Numbered from the stretch's first letter, positions 44,437 through 55,019 are shown. The stretch: DNA of 64,000 nucleotides from Allolobophora icterica (GCA_963556255.1 OY744608.1:10974449-11038448), one strand, 5' to 3'. The notes: a model not told the origin generated them from the letters alone. Numbers and translations: made by a program.

Positions 44437-45819
44437 CTTGCCCACCCGTGACAATTCCATTGCCGAGTTCGTATACCGCACACTTCGATAGCCCTACAGT
44501 GTAATTGTGCTGACGAAGGTAAGCAGATGACAACAGCGCTAATTGAAGGATTTACTCCCGAAATTGTTATATCATTAACATAACTGTAATATAATCACAT
44601 TGTTTATATTATTATTATTATTAACGACAGCGTAAGGGAATTAAAAACAAGTCGGTAACCTATATCAACGTAAAATACACGTAAAGATGTACCACAATCA
44701 GCCCAATTAGACAGCGTTGTAATCTTTTACAAAAAGTGAATAAATTTACTCATTTACAATCATATTCACAGGTGTTAGTATATCAGATTATTTTTTATAT
44801 ATTTTAAGGTTTTAAATTAGAAAGTTTGCTGCTTGTACACATAACTTGAACGATTCAGTTGTTTTTTGTTTCTTATTGACCCCACTATATTGTTTTTATT
44901 ATTTTTACGTAACGCCATTTTTATGAGCTAGACACGTTCTACTCTTTTAGTTATTAGACTGGTTTTTGGTGATTGTATTAATTTATGTCATTAAGTTACC
45001 ATTTAAGCATATTTCACGCAGGCTAAAGTATTAGAAACCTGATTTCTGCAAACGTACTTTTCAAATCCAAAACCGAGCTTTTCAACTATCTTCGCACCCA
45101 TCCAGCATCATTCTACATGAGACCACTGCGCACTTTTACGTAAACATTGTTTAAGTTATATCTCGATCACATAGCACCGTAAGTGGTATTGGTAATGCTG
45201 TATAATGTGGAATGATACTTCCAAGTCCATGGCTCTAGTTAGTCAATTTGAAATGCAATATAAGGTTAATAATCGAAAATTTGACAGCAAATTAGGAGAA
45301 AAATCGCGTGTGTACGTAAACAATATGGCTGCCATTGATTTCGCTATGATAGGGCGCTGCTACCTACTAGCCACATCCCATAATGCAGTTCGCTGAGTAA
45401 GTAACGAATACGAACTTTTATTACAAACATTACAAATGGCAATGGTTATAAGAATGTTCTTTTGGTCCATTAGATAAGAAATAGTTATTTGTTCAACATT
45501 TATAATATATATAATTTTATATATATGTATATATATATACACAAACAATGGTTATCAGAATGTTCGAAATCTACTCACTAACTATGGAGCAGTTTCTTTA
45601 AATGTTTGTATAATTTTAATTTTGAGGAATTGACCGTTCATTTCATAGACATACTACTTCATTTAGTCTGTTTCTAATAAAAATAATTTGGTTCATTTGT
45701 GTTCATTACTTACTGAGTGAATTGCAGTATAGGATGTGGCTGGTTGCTCTGTCATAGCGGTCAGTGGCGACCAGATTGTTTACATACACAGGCACTCAGT
45801 CTTCGCGATTACTGGATTT

Positions 45820-45885
45820 GTAAGCTCATAATTGCAAACTCCAAATTTCTAAAGCGCTACTCTAAAGCTAAGTGCAAGGAGTATT
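45820..45885 (+). repeat. Dispersed repeat family C, short copy
   Basis: CTCATAATTGCAAACTCCAA, ATTTCTAAAGCGCTACTCTA, AAGCTAAGTGCAAGGAG. Confidence 0.5.
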
Positions 45886-46476
45886 ATAGGGATTTGTAGG
45901 TTAGTGATGAGACTTGCATTTTGGGATTTTTAAAGTGGACGTTAATTCCATAAGCATGACTTAATTGTGGAGAGAAAATTTGTATCTTTATGTAACAAAT
46001 TTTGGCCATATTGAAAGAATAATAAGGGAAATATTAGAAACCTTTTCAGAAATAATAATTAGCGTACTGTTGCTGCTGTTCTTTTTCTTTTTTAGTGAAT
46101 ATATGAAAAAGACAAAGACTAATATTATGTTAGAACCTGCTAGTGCAGTTTGTTGAAAAGTGCATCTCATTGACCTTCAATACAAATGTGACAGTGCAGT
46201 GTTCTACAGCAGTTGCCAAAAACTACTATGAGCAACAATTTCGTCATCAGTTAACATTAGTACTTGAGCATAGCATACAATAATTGGATAGCTTCAATAG
46301 TTCATCAAAAAGTATAACTTGCTGGACGACTATTTTCTTACATTTATGGAAAAGAACTATTGTTGACATAGGAAACATTAGCCATCTTGTGACTGAATTG
46401 CTGAATTTGATGAAGACCTCACACGTCTGTGACTGCACAGTACTGGTATTGCTCAAATTTTCATCTGCTTGTTGAT

Positions 46477-48651
46477 ATGACAACACCTCTGGAGCAAAAT
46501 CAGTCAAATTTCACTTCTGTCAGAAAAGCATTTGACCAAGTTTGTAATATGAAGTGTCATATAATAACTCATACAGGAGAAAAACCATACAAATGTCCAT
46601 TATGTCAGAAAGCATTTATCGATGTTTGTCATATGAAGCGTCATATGAAACTTCATACAAGAGAAAAACCATACAAATGTGAGTTATGTCAGAAATCATT
46701 TTCTCATGCTAGTGCTATGAAAATCCACATGAGAACCCATACAGGAGAAAAACCATACAAATGCCAGTTATGTCAGAAAGCATGTGTCCGCATTTCTAAT
46801 ATGAAAAGTCATATGAAAACTCATACAGGAGAAAGACCATACAAATGCCAGTTATGTCAGAAATCATTTGCTGCATGTGGTAGTGTGAAAATCCACATGA
46901 GAACCCACACAGGAGAAAGACCATACAAATGCCAGTTATGTCACAAAGCATTTCCTGAAGCTGGTACTCTAAAAAACCACATGAAAATCCATACAGGAGA
47001 AAAACAATACAAATGCCAGTTATGTCCTAAATCATTTATTAAACCTGGTACTCTGAAAAACCATGAGAGAACCCATACTGGAGAAAAACCATACAGTTGC
47101 CAATTATGTCAGAAATCATTCTACCATGTGAATAGTGTGAAGCGTCATATGAGTACCCATACAGGAGAAAAACTGTACAAATGTGAGTTATGTCAGAAAT
47201 CATTTTCTACTGCTGGTACTGTGAAAATCCACATGAGAACCCATACAGGAGAAAAACCATACAAATGCAAGTTATGTCATAAATCATTTACTGCATGTGG
47301 TACTGTTAAAATTCACATGAGAACCCATACAGGAGAAAAGCCATACAAACCGTACAATTGCCAGTTATGTCATAAATCATTTAGTAAAGCTGGTACTCTG
47401 AAAATCCATGAAAGAACCCATACAGGAGAAAAACCATACAGTTGCCAATTATGTCTCAAAGCATTCTACCTTGTGAGTAGTGTGAAGTGTCATATGAGAA
47501 CCCATACAGGAGAAAAACTGTATAAATGTGAGTTATGTCAGAAATCATTTTCTACTGCTGGTACTGTGAAAATCCATATGAGAACCCATACAGGGGAAAA
47601 ACCATACAAATGCGAGTTATGTCATAAATCATTTACTGCACATGGTACTGTGAAAATCCACATGAGAACCCATACAGGAGAAAAACCCTACAATTGCTCA
47701 TTATGTCAGAAAGCATTTATCATATCTTCTCATTTGAAAAATCATATGAGAACTCATACAGGAGAAAGACCTTATAAATGCCATTTATGTCAGAAATCAT
47801 TTTGTGTTGCTGGTAACCTGAAGGACCACAGGAGAACCCACAGCCCTACAGGAGAAAAACCACACAGATGCCAATTATGTCAGAAAGCATTTGACCAAGT
47901 TCATGAAATGAAGTATCATATGAGAACCCATACAGGAGAAAAACCATACACATGCCAGCTATGTCGGAAATCATTTGCCCTAGTTCGTACTTTGAAAAGG
48001 CACATGAGAACCCACACTGGTGAAAAACCATACAAATGCAAGTTATGTCAGAAATCATTTACTGCACGTGGTACTGTGAAAGTCCACATGAGAACCCATA
48101 CAGGAGAAAGACCATACAAGTGTCGGTTATGTCGTAAGCCATTTCGCCATGTTGGTGATATGAAAAAACATACGAGAACCCACACTGGAGAAAAACCATA
48201 CATATGTGAGGTTTGTGAAAAAGGATTCACAACTTTCGAAAATCTAAAGAGACACAGAAGAACTCATTTGGCTGAGAAGCAGCACACACGCGAGAAACCT
48301 TTTAGCACATGTAGTTCTTCAACTAAGCACTTTAACTCCCATTCAGGACTACAGACAGGTGATATACTGGGAAGTGAAGTAATTGCTAACATTTCTACTA
48401 GATGCATTGCATTAAGTATGAAGAGCACAACTGGTGACAGAAGGAATATGCATAGTGGCTCCAATGATGTTACAGGTCGAGCCACAGAACGTCTTTATTT
48501 GAAAAAACTTAATTTCTCCGAGGATTTAAAACCTTCTAGGGCAATGCCTTATGGATGCAGTCTGTGTGATGAATTGTTTGAAATAGAGAAGGAATTTCTA
48601 GAGCATTGTTCTGGCCATGGTTTTTCATCACTTGACGTATTTCTTGACTAG
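46477..48651 (+). CDS. C2H2 poly-zinc-finger protein (about 20 tandem fingers)
   Basis: Single open frame of 724 aa from the ATG at 46477; the frame stays open upstream to 46429 but without ATG. It is probably a sequence-specific DNA-binding nuclear regulator; target unknown. Twenty consecutive C-x2-C-x12-H-x3-H fingers with TGEKPYK-type linkers run from about 46594 to 48270. They follow a decayed first finger that kept KAFDQVCNMKCHIITH but lost its CxxC pair. Linkers are irregular at three places: HTREKPYK after finger 1, GEKPYKPYN between 9 and 10, and HSPTGEKPH between 15 and 16. After the array comes about 90 residues of Ser/Thr-rich sequence and a final atypical finger CSLCDELF..LEHCSGH. 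No KRAB, SCAN, BTB or ZAD domain is visible; an upstream exon could carry one. Fingers 6-9 and 10-13 are duplicates. AATAAA occurs downstream at 49343. Confidence 0.92.
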   Translation: MTTPLEQNQSNFTSVRKAFDQVCNMKCHIITHTGEKPYKCPLCQKAFIDVCHMKRHMKLHTREKPYKCELCQKSFSHASAMKIHMRTHTGEKPYKCQLCQKACVRISNMKSHMKTHTGERPYKCQLCQKSFAACGSVKIHMRTHTGERPYKCQLCHKAFPEAGTLKNHMKIHTGEKQYKCQLCPKSFIKPGTLKNHERTHTGEKPYSCQLCQKSFYHVNSVKRHMSTHTGEKLYKCELCQKSFSTAGTVKIHMRTHTGEKPYKCKLCHKSFTACGTVKIHMRTHTGEKPYKPYNCQLCHKSFSKAGTLKIHERTHTGEKPYSCQLCLKAFYLVSSVKCHMRTHTGEKLYKCELCQKSFSTAGTVKIHMRTHTGEKPYKCELCHKSFTAHGTVKIHMRTHTGEKPYNCSLCQKAFIISSHLKNHMRTHTGERPYKCHLCQKSFCVAGNLKDHRRTHSPTGEKPHRCQLCQKAFDQVHEMKYHMRTHTGEKPYTCQLCRKSFALVRTLKRHMRTHTGEKPYKCKLCQKSFTARGTVKVHMRTHTGERPYKCRLCRKPFRHVGDMKKHTRTHTGEKPYICEVCEKGFTTFENLKRHRRTHLAEKQHTREKPFSTCSSSTKHFNSHSGLQTGDILGSEVIANISTRCIALSMKSTTGDRRNMHSGSNDVTGRATERLYLKKLNFSEDLKPSRAMPYGCSLCDELFEIEKEFLEHCSGHGFSSLDVFLD
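47014..47694 (+). repeat. Duplicated four-finger block inside the ZNF gene
   Basis: Fingers 6-9 (47014-47358) and fingers 10-13 (47359-47694) match finger for finger; fingers 8 and 12 are identical in protein. The offset is 345 nt, that is four 84-nt fingers plus the 9-nt PYK insertion at the junction. Confidence 0.9.
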
Positions 48652-48748
48652 CCGAACTATATTTCGCTATATAGATTGTTAAACACATTACAGAACTAAA
48701 ACAATTAGCCTATGCTTTGAGGTACTACTGAACGATTCTTCATTAGTG

Positions 48749-48750
<2 letters not shown>

Positions 48751-48810
<60 letters not shown>
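48751..48810. repeat. (TA)30 microsatellite
   Basis: Perfect 60-bp TA tract about 100 nt after the ZNF stop codon, so probably within its 3' UTR. Confidence 0.97.
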
Positions 48811-48816
<6 letters not shown>

Positions 48817-49022
48817 GACCCTAAATATGTATATTATTTCTGTCAAGTCATGTTGAAAGTCTTTAAATTTGATCCATGTCATTTCTTTAAAGGCATATTT
48901 GTCAGATAAATGACTAGCAAGATTTATACAAAAGTAAGCAGTAGAGCTATACATGTATATGCCAGTTTGGTTAGTTTTGTCTGTCTTCCAGGGTGAGAAT
49001 TGTCGGGGTGGGGAGGTTCAAC

Positions 49023-49186
49023 CAGGGGCGTCTACAGACTCTACACCATAGAAACCTTGGAGCAAATGCTCCATCCAAGAAATAGGGGAAGATCTGTCAC
49101 CATTTTGGGGGGGAAGGGACGGGGAGGGGGAAGAAGAGGGGGGAAATGGGACTTTGCTCCAATTACTTGGGGGATAGACGCCCCTG
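49023..49186. mobile_element. 164-bp hAT-type MITE
   Basis: Termini CAGGGGCGTCTA and TAGACGCCCCTG are inverted repeats. The 8-bp direct repeat GGTTCAAC flanks it at 49015-49022 and 49187-49194. The interior is G-rich (GGGGGGGAAGGGACGGGG) and has no coding capacity. Confidence 0.9.
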
Positions 49187-49622
49187 GGTTCAACACCTCA
49201 ACACCCCCGTCTTTCTTAAGCCTCCAGTTAAGTCTTCAAGGCACACCCCGGGGGTCGTTTCCAGCCCCTTTGGTTGCCCTAGTGTGATTATATTGTGCAT
49301 AAATTTTAGCATTTTCTTTCACAAATCACTTTGTGGGTTACTAATAAAGTAATGCTCTGCTTTATTGTGAGATTTATGACCATGTGAATTGTATACTAAT
49401 AAATTTTGTGATGTCATCACTTTAAACTTTCTATTGCATTTTTGAATTTTCTGTTTGCAAAATAGGGATGAAATATTCAGATCCACTTGGATCAAAGTCT
49501 AACCTTTCAGTCTTTTTCTACAGTTCTCACACTGCTGCCTTCTAACATCTATTACTTGAAACCTCTTGATGTGCCTCAAAACGAGGCTCATTGTATAAGT
49601 TGCCGACACCTCTACTACCAGT

Positions 49623-49987
49623 GCATATTTTAAGGAATTTAGACTACTGGGACAAAATTTTGGAACTCGTCTCTGAAAAATTTTGATAACCTTTTTCTGG
49701 GAATTCATCTCCCCGGAAAAGTTGATGACCTTTTTTTAGGAAGTCATCTCCCAAAAAAGTCACCTCCCAAAAACAGTTGATGTCTTGATGACCTTTTCTT
49801 AGGAATTCATCTCCCGAAAAAGTTCATGACCTTTTTTGGAATTTACTACTGGGGAAAATCTTAAAACTCTTCCAACATTTTGTCCCACTACTTATACTTT
49901 AACCATACATTGCCTGGGACCCTAACTACTGGGACAAATCCTAACACTACTGGGACATTTGTCCCACTAGTTATAGTTAAAATATGC
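49623..49987. mobile_element. Inverted-terminus element (MITE-like), family uncertain
   Basis: GCATATTTTAA at 49623 and its complement TTAAAATATGC ending 49987 are perfect 11-bp inverted ends. Sub-terminal CTACTGGGACAAA motifs occur at both sides. The interior repeats ATTCATCTCCCGAAAAAGTT-like units three or four times. No clear target duplication is seen, so the superfamily is not assigned. Confidence 0.6.
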
Positions 49988-50278
49988 CCTGCTAGGAATT
50001 AGAGGAGTCGGAGAGTACGTACTTATGTACATTCAAATAACTTATTTGTTTCAGCATTTGCTTATTTCTATTTATTGTGAAAGCAACTAATGCCAGCACA
50101 TAGCATTACAGCAGCTGACACTGTTGCAGACAAATACGATGCACCTTTTAAAATTTTGAATTGAATCAGCTTAATTTTGTGAATGTTATAACTGACCGCT
50201 GCTGCCAGATTTGCAATCCTAGGCCAATTACAGAGGAGTCAGAGCAACTGGAAGAAAGATTGATTGTGCAGTGAACAC

Positions 50279-50648
50279 CATAGGCACCGACATTTGCTTT
50301 TGCCTCTGGGTGCCAATGGGTGCATTGGTTCTCCCTCCTTTTCCATACCCCTTTCCATAGGTAGGCGAGTCTTAGCGGAATTTCGGAGAAAGAAAACTGT
50401 TTTCTTGTCCAGGGTTATTATTTATTTATTACTTTAAATAATAAATAAATTATTTATTTATGTGTGACTGTGAGATCATGCAATGTTGGGTATTTGTGTT
50501 GTATAGTTGTACTTCTCACGCTGTGAGATTACTGCTTAGGTGTAAAAATTTGAATTTGGGGTCTGAATTCTTCTGGGTGCCAGGCACCCACTGAACTTTC
50601 TCTCTGGGTGCATTGGCACCCAAGGCTCCCAAGAAGTCGGCGCCTATG
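50279..50648. mobile_element. 370-bp hAT-type MITE
   Basis: Ends CATAGGCACCGAC and GTCGGCGCCTATG form a 13-bp inverted repeat with one mismatch. The 8-bp repeat GTGAACAC flanks it at 50271-50278 and 50649-50656. Subterminal CTCTGGGTGCCAATGGGTGC and its near-complement also pair. No transposase. Confidence 0.9.
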
Positions 50649-50819
50649 GTGAACACCAACAGGTCAAAAACACATAGAGAATGAAGTACAGTATGTACAA
50701 GTATATTAAAATGACTAATTTGTTTAAGCTTTTTGCTTATTTCTATTAGGGAGTTTATTATTACAACACAAGCATTTCTGCAAGAGTATTGTATGGAGCA
50801 ACTTAAAAGCATTAGTTTA

Positions 50820-51560
50820 AGACTGTCTGCCCTCAGATCTCATAATCCAAACCATCACTGAACTACAGCCAATGAGCCACCTGACCAGAACAAGAGTTAC
50901 AAAATTAAGTTTAAATCAGTTAATAACTCTGGTTTAGCTGGTCCATTAACTAGTTGTTAATCAGTTTATTATAGTTCATCATTGGGCAGGAGCCTTCAAT
51001 AGGGATCAAACGTAAAATTCTAAGACAACAAATAAGTAAAAAACTGTTCTGTACACTCATTCATTCATTCCGAGAATTTATATAGCGCCCCTTCTAGATA
51101 CGTACTAAGGAGCACTCCCAGTCCAGCCACAGTTAAAAAAGAAAGACTTGTGATTTGTGAAACACAAATTGTCCAGAGGTAGTAGGCGCAGTTCCAGCGG
51201 GAGCCTAGTCCAACTGGAGGGACCTACAACTGAGAAAGCCCAGCACTGCCTAGCAGAAGAGCATGTGGGACCAAGAGTTCCCCTCTGGTCGAGGAGCAAA
51301 GTGCCTGACACGCTACGACATTATACTGTCCTTGTGTATCAAACGAAAACTTCTCATGGTCCTTACATGTTAATAACATCACACTCTCAAGGACAATGCA
51401 TTAAAACATTAGTTAACGAATGACTGCCTTCAGATCTCATAATCCAAACCATCACTCAGCCACAGCCAATGAGCCACCTGACCAGAGAAAAATTTAATAA
51501 AACAAGTTAAAAGTAGTTAAAACTCTGGTTTAGGTGATCCATTAACTGCAGGTGTTAATC
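50820..51560 (+). repeat. Diverged direct repeat, copies near 50820-50990 and 51420-51590
   Basis: TCAGATCTCATAATCCAAAC, GCCAATGAGCCACCTGACCA and AACTCTGGTTTAG..GATCCATTAACT occur in order in both copies, about 600 bp apart. The CR1/L2 3' end at 51060-51311 lies between them. Confidence 0.8.
51060..51311 (-). pseudogene. CR1/L2-like RT C-terminus and 3' tail
   Basis: The minus strand encodes GTLGPTCSSARQCWAFSVVG, PSSWTRLPLELR and GWTGSAP, the usual end of CR1/L2 RT ORFs. It then reads a GCGCTATATAAATTC-type end and a (GAAT)n tail at 51057-51070. 5'-truncated. Confidence 0.75.
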
Positions 51561-51689
51561 AGATTTTTATTTTGCATCATTAGGCAGTATATAGCAGAAT
51601 ATAAACCAGGGACTAGCAGTTCCTTACAATAATATAGAGGCAGCCATATGTACAAAGTGTAAACGATTTCATTTTTCTTAGCCTCGGCA

Positions 51690-51800
51690 TATAAAGGCAG
51701 GTAACCAGACCTCTCCATCACTGCCTGATCTTCCCACCGACAGCATGCTGTCCACGTTCTCATTATGGCAGAGTTGGTTAGGAGTCAAAGTGCAGCAGGA
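51690..51800 (-). repeat. SINE family B fragment, minus strand
   Basis: TTTTTCTTAGCCTCGGCATA, AGGTAACCAGACCTCTCC and TTCTCATTATGGCAGAGTTG match the complement of the family B body and head (compare 24670-24860). Confidence 0.55.
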
Positions 51801-51851
51801 ATCTCAAAACAAATTTCAGAAATAGGCAACAAAACAAACTGAACATCTCTG

Positions 51852-52401
51852 TTGCCTGCCCATCTGCCAGGCAATGCATTAAAGTTAAGGCAATGTCTGG
51901 TAAAGGAGGCGGCCTCAATTTTGCCATTTTATCAGGTGCAAGACAACACCAAGACTTCGAACTGCACAAGCGGAAAATGGCTTAAAACAAATAATAATAC
52001 ATTTGAAACTTGAAATATCAAAATAATTATAATTCAAATGCTTCCTATATGTACATGTATCCATAATTAAAACTCAACTCAGAGAATCAATTTTCAGGTC
52101 TATCACTAAACATCCTAAGGACCATTTAAAACAGATGTCTTATACTTTTGCCTCTATGTTAGCAGCAGATGTTAGTGGTTTATCATTTTCACTAATATGT
52201 AGCATCTCGACTTCCCAATTCAAAATAAAACCGAACATCAAAATCAATTTCTAAATTAATGTGTTGCCTGCCCATCTGCCAGGCAGTGCATTGAAGTTAA
52301 GGCAATGTCTGGTAAAGGAGGCGGCCTTAATATCGCCATTTTATCAAGTGCAAGACAATACTACAAACTTTGAAATGCGAAGCGGAAAAACGGCTTAAAC
52401 A
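51852..52401 (+). repeat. Direct duplication, units 51852-51991 and 52260-52401
   Basis: Both units run TGTTGCCTGCCCATCTGCCA, GTTAAGGCAATGTCTGGTAA, AGGAGGCGGCCT, GCCATTTTATCA, GTGCAAGACAA, GCGGAAAA..GGCTTAAA. They are about 90% alike by eye and 408 bp apart. Confidence 0.85.
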
Positions 52402-53534
52402 TCACTATAACAGTTACAGCATAAATTTACTGCCCTGTCAAAATAAGTACGAAAAAATAGGCAATACAAAGGTCTGTGTAGCAAATCAATTTTCCAGACT
52501 GATCACTGTATTTATCACGGCCTGGAGCAAGAGACTGCAAAATTATCTAGCCACTTTTAACTGCAAGTTTCCACTGTTAACGGAATACCACGCGAAATAC
52601 GGCAAGTGGCTGCCAAACAAGAAATCAAGGTTCATTAACTTTTAGCAACGATCACATTCAGTCAGTAATCACTTCAACTTTTCGACCACTGTATCATGGC
52701 CACATAACCACAAATCAATTCTTAGCCCGTACTGAGTAAACACAGCGTATTTTGTAATGTATGTTTAACATTTTGATTTTGCAACAATCAAGCACTGGTT
52801 TCGTTTAAAATTATGAATTTTCAGTTCCACATTTTGCCCTGACTATCACGACCCACATCCACACAACTCCCAAGAGCAAGAGGAAAGACAGACAAATCGG
52901 TCGACGGGAAGCGGAACAAGATACAAAACTAAACGTCTGGAATCATATAGCACAATGCCCCTTTGCTAGATATAGCCCAATACGCCATGAAGATTGTGCG
53001 CTCACGCTTCGTCGCTTTCTATAATAGCGACCGTATGGTCTGGACCCTGCTCATTTTCAATTAATAATTCATCCGTTGAGATCCTTCACCACCGATATCC
53101 GTAGGCCTAGCACATTTCGCAGTAATTTCTGAATTTAACTGCGACCGTGACACGATTAAGTTTGCGCGCAACACAGTTCAGCAAGGCCAAATTTAGCGAC
53201 AAGTAATCAAATCAAAGGACGACTCATAGCCCACGGGTCATTTTTTAAAACTTCTTTCCACCGCCTTTTATTTTAACATGTAGGCCCTATACCGCAAATA
53301 AGGGCGCAAAATCTAGGGGCTAATGGCAAGCAGAGCCTTTTTGAAATCCTCCCATGGTTTATCAGACCGTCTGGCTTCAGAAAAAGTCTCGGCAGGGCTT
53401 CCAAACACAGCATAACTTAGTTGCTGCTACCGATGGGTTTTCCCTAGGTATTTGTCGTAGGCTATGATGCAAAAAGGCTTGATAAATTTTTAAATTCTTG
53501 AGTTTTGTTAAATGATTGTTCATATTGACAGCCG

Positions 53535-53720
53535 GTCTTGGTCTTGGTCTTGCGAGACCAAGACCAAGACTTTGAACCTCAAGACCAAGACCAAGACTTT
53601 GAACCTCAAGACCAAGACCAAGACTTTGAACCTCAAGACCAAGACTTTTGGTCTCAAGACCAAGACCAAGACTTTTAAAAACGAACTCGAGTGCACTCGA
53701 GACCAAGACCATGGTCTCGA
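53535..53720. repeat. Minisatellite with hairpin ends next to the LTR element
   Basis: Three 27-bp units (AAGACCAAGACCAAGACTTT plus GAACCTC) at about 53554-53634 and shorter AAGACCAAGACC variants to 53680. The left edge folds into a perfect 16-bp hairpin (53535-53550 with 53555-53570, loop TGCG). The right edge has a 9-bp hairpin (TCGAGACCA at 53697-53705 with 53712-53720). Confidence 0.9.
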
Positions 53721-53763
53721 GGACAACAAGTCTGTATCTTGGGGCCCTTATGAACGTGTAGAC

Positions 53764-54491
53764 TGTCGCGTGAGGAGATCGACGACAACGACGAGATGTC
53801 ATTAGCATCATGATGTAATCGTCGTTGCTGGTCGAGATAGGACGATGACGGACGAAAGCCAGCCTCCACTTGGGCAACAATGAAGGCCGCGAGGCCCGGG
53901 TGTAATCGGACACCACACAGCCAAGGTGTAATAGGACATCTCGCGGCTATGGTGTAACCAGACACCGCCCGCGCTGCAGGCGAGCGACGACCCGCGTATC
54001 GAGGAGCAATCTGACACTAATTGACGATAGCTTGACGTGGGGAGGGGGGCTGACTGATGCACGCTGGAGTTCCTACTTAACAGAAGGGAACGGAGAAGAC
54101 GGGACTTATACTGCTGACGAACGCGACGTGTGAACATCGGTCGAGCGAGAAACATCGGGAGGAACGACCAGCGGGGCGGCAGAGTATTAGTCCGTCAGAT
54201 TCAGAGACTGACGCGAAAGAACGATCTGTAATTAGGCTGTACGAAGCAACATTTGAGATAGTCCGATTTAATATCTAAACGCTTTAATACTACGTGGAAG
54301 TTCCCGTAGAGTTAGTGTATATATATATTTGTTTCTTTAATTAAATTCATTTATTAATTAAACAAAGTTCGTCGTGAATCTTCTATAGAAAAGTTAGGCA
54401 CGTTAAATAAAAGTGCAAGTAAAAGAACAAGCAATCGAGGGTCGACATCAACACACGGAAAACAATCGACGGGAAACCTCCGATTGCGACA
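53764..54491 (+). repeat. 5' LTR (728 bp)
   Basis: Starts TGTCGC and ends GCGACA, a perfect 6-bp inverted pair. Contains GTGTATATATATATTTG (TATA-like) and AATAAA at 54406-54411. It is followed by TTGGCGCAGTCGACAGG, where the primer-binding site is expected. Confidence 0.95.
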
Positions 54492-54510
54492 TTGGCGCAG
54501 TCGACAGGAT
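54492..54510 (+). promoter_or_regulatory. Putative primer-binding site
   Basis: TGGCGCAGTCGACAGG starts one base after the LTR end. A TGG start complementary to a tRNA CCA end is usual. The sequence also resembles the tRNA A-box consensus itself (TGGCGCAGT), so the primer tRNA cannot be named. Confidence 0.6.
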
Positions 54511-54794
54511 TTTCAACTGAAGACGTCACGACGAAGAGCGGAACCGGAAACGGAAAAGAGGAATCTCAACAGATCGGGACCAGCGGCGAATACAACCCTT
54601 CGCAACTGGAGAAATCGAGTGCCGGACTCCTGAGGACGAAGGACTCGAAGGAACCGACAGCAACAGGCAAGGACGAGGAACAAGAGCGCCAACGGACGAC
54701 CGACCATCGCTAGCAACGACGGACGGGAGTGGCAACGGAGGACAGCGGATCAGCCAAGATACCAAAAGACGGAACACGCTCGACGTATCAGAGG

Positions 54795-55014
54795 GTAAGT
54801 CCTTACTGGTAGTCGTGGTAATCTGTGAGGTTGCGGTTGAGGTCTGGATGAGGATTGGTGTGCGAATAGCCGAGGCTTTTGCGTAGCTCCTTTTACTCAG
54901 TTCTGTTCTTGTTGTATTTGTGGTAGAATTTTAGGACGTTGTTTTCTTTGATTTCTGACCAGCGGTGACTCTCCTCTAACTTACTTATCTTTTTCTATTA
55001 GTGAGCGGACTGTT
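54795..55014 (+). other. Possible spliced leader intron of the LTR element
   Basis: CAGAGGgtaagtcc near 54790 is a strong donor and a tatctttttctattag acceptor precedes the gag ATG at 55020. Such an intron would remove the 5' leader between primer-binding site and gag. Inferred from splice motifs only. Confidence 0.4.
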
Positions 55015-55019
55015 GGAAG

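Larger units (their letters stand above)
39579..46476. other. Intergenic region between POLK and the ZNF gene
   Basis: The 5' side of POLK (about 39.6-40.8 kb) is AT-rich with no clear TATA or CpG cluster. Further right are a perfect hairpin, repeat family C copies, a non-LTR RT remnant and a 104-bp tandem duplication. No other gene can be supported. Open frames of 60-90 codons here have no splice context or motifs, except the RT remnant. Confidence 0.55.
48652..53520. other. Repeat-rich intergenic region right of the ZNF gene
   Basis: Contains a (TA)n tract, two hAT-type MITEs with 8-bp duplications, a third inverted-terminus element, a CR1/L2 3' end, a SINE fragment and two local duplications. 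No further gene is supportable. Confidence 0.6.

Noticed and set aside
53377..53916. 179-codon minus-strand frame with repeated SLGLGLEVQ
   Set aside because: Translation of the AAGACC minisatellite continuing into the LTR; no start, domain or splice support.
53808..54155. 115-codon minus-strand frame present identically at 58663-59010
   Set aside because: Both lie in the LTRs, which explains the identity; no domain recognised.
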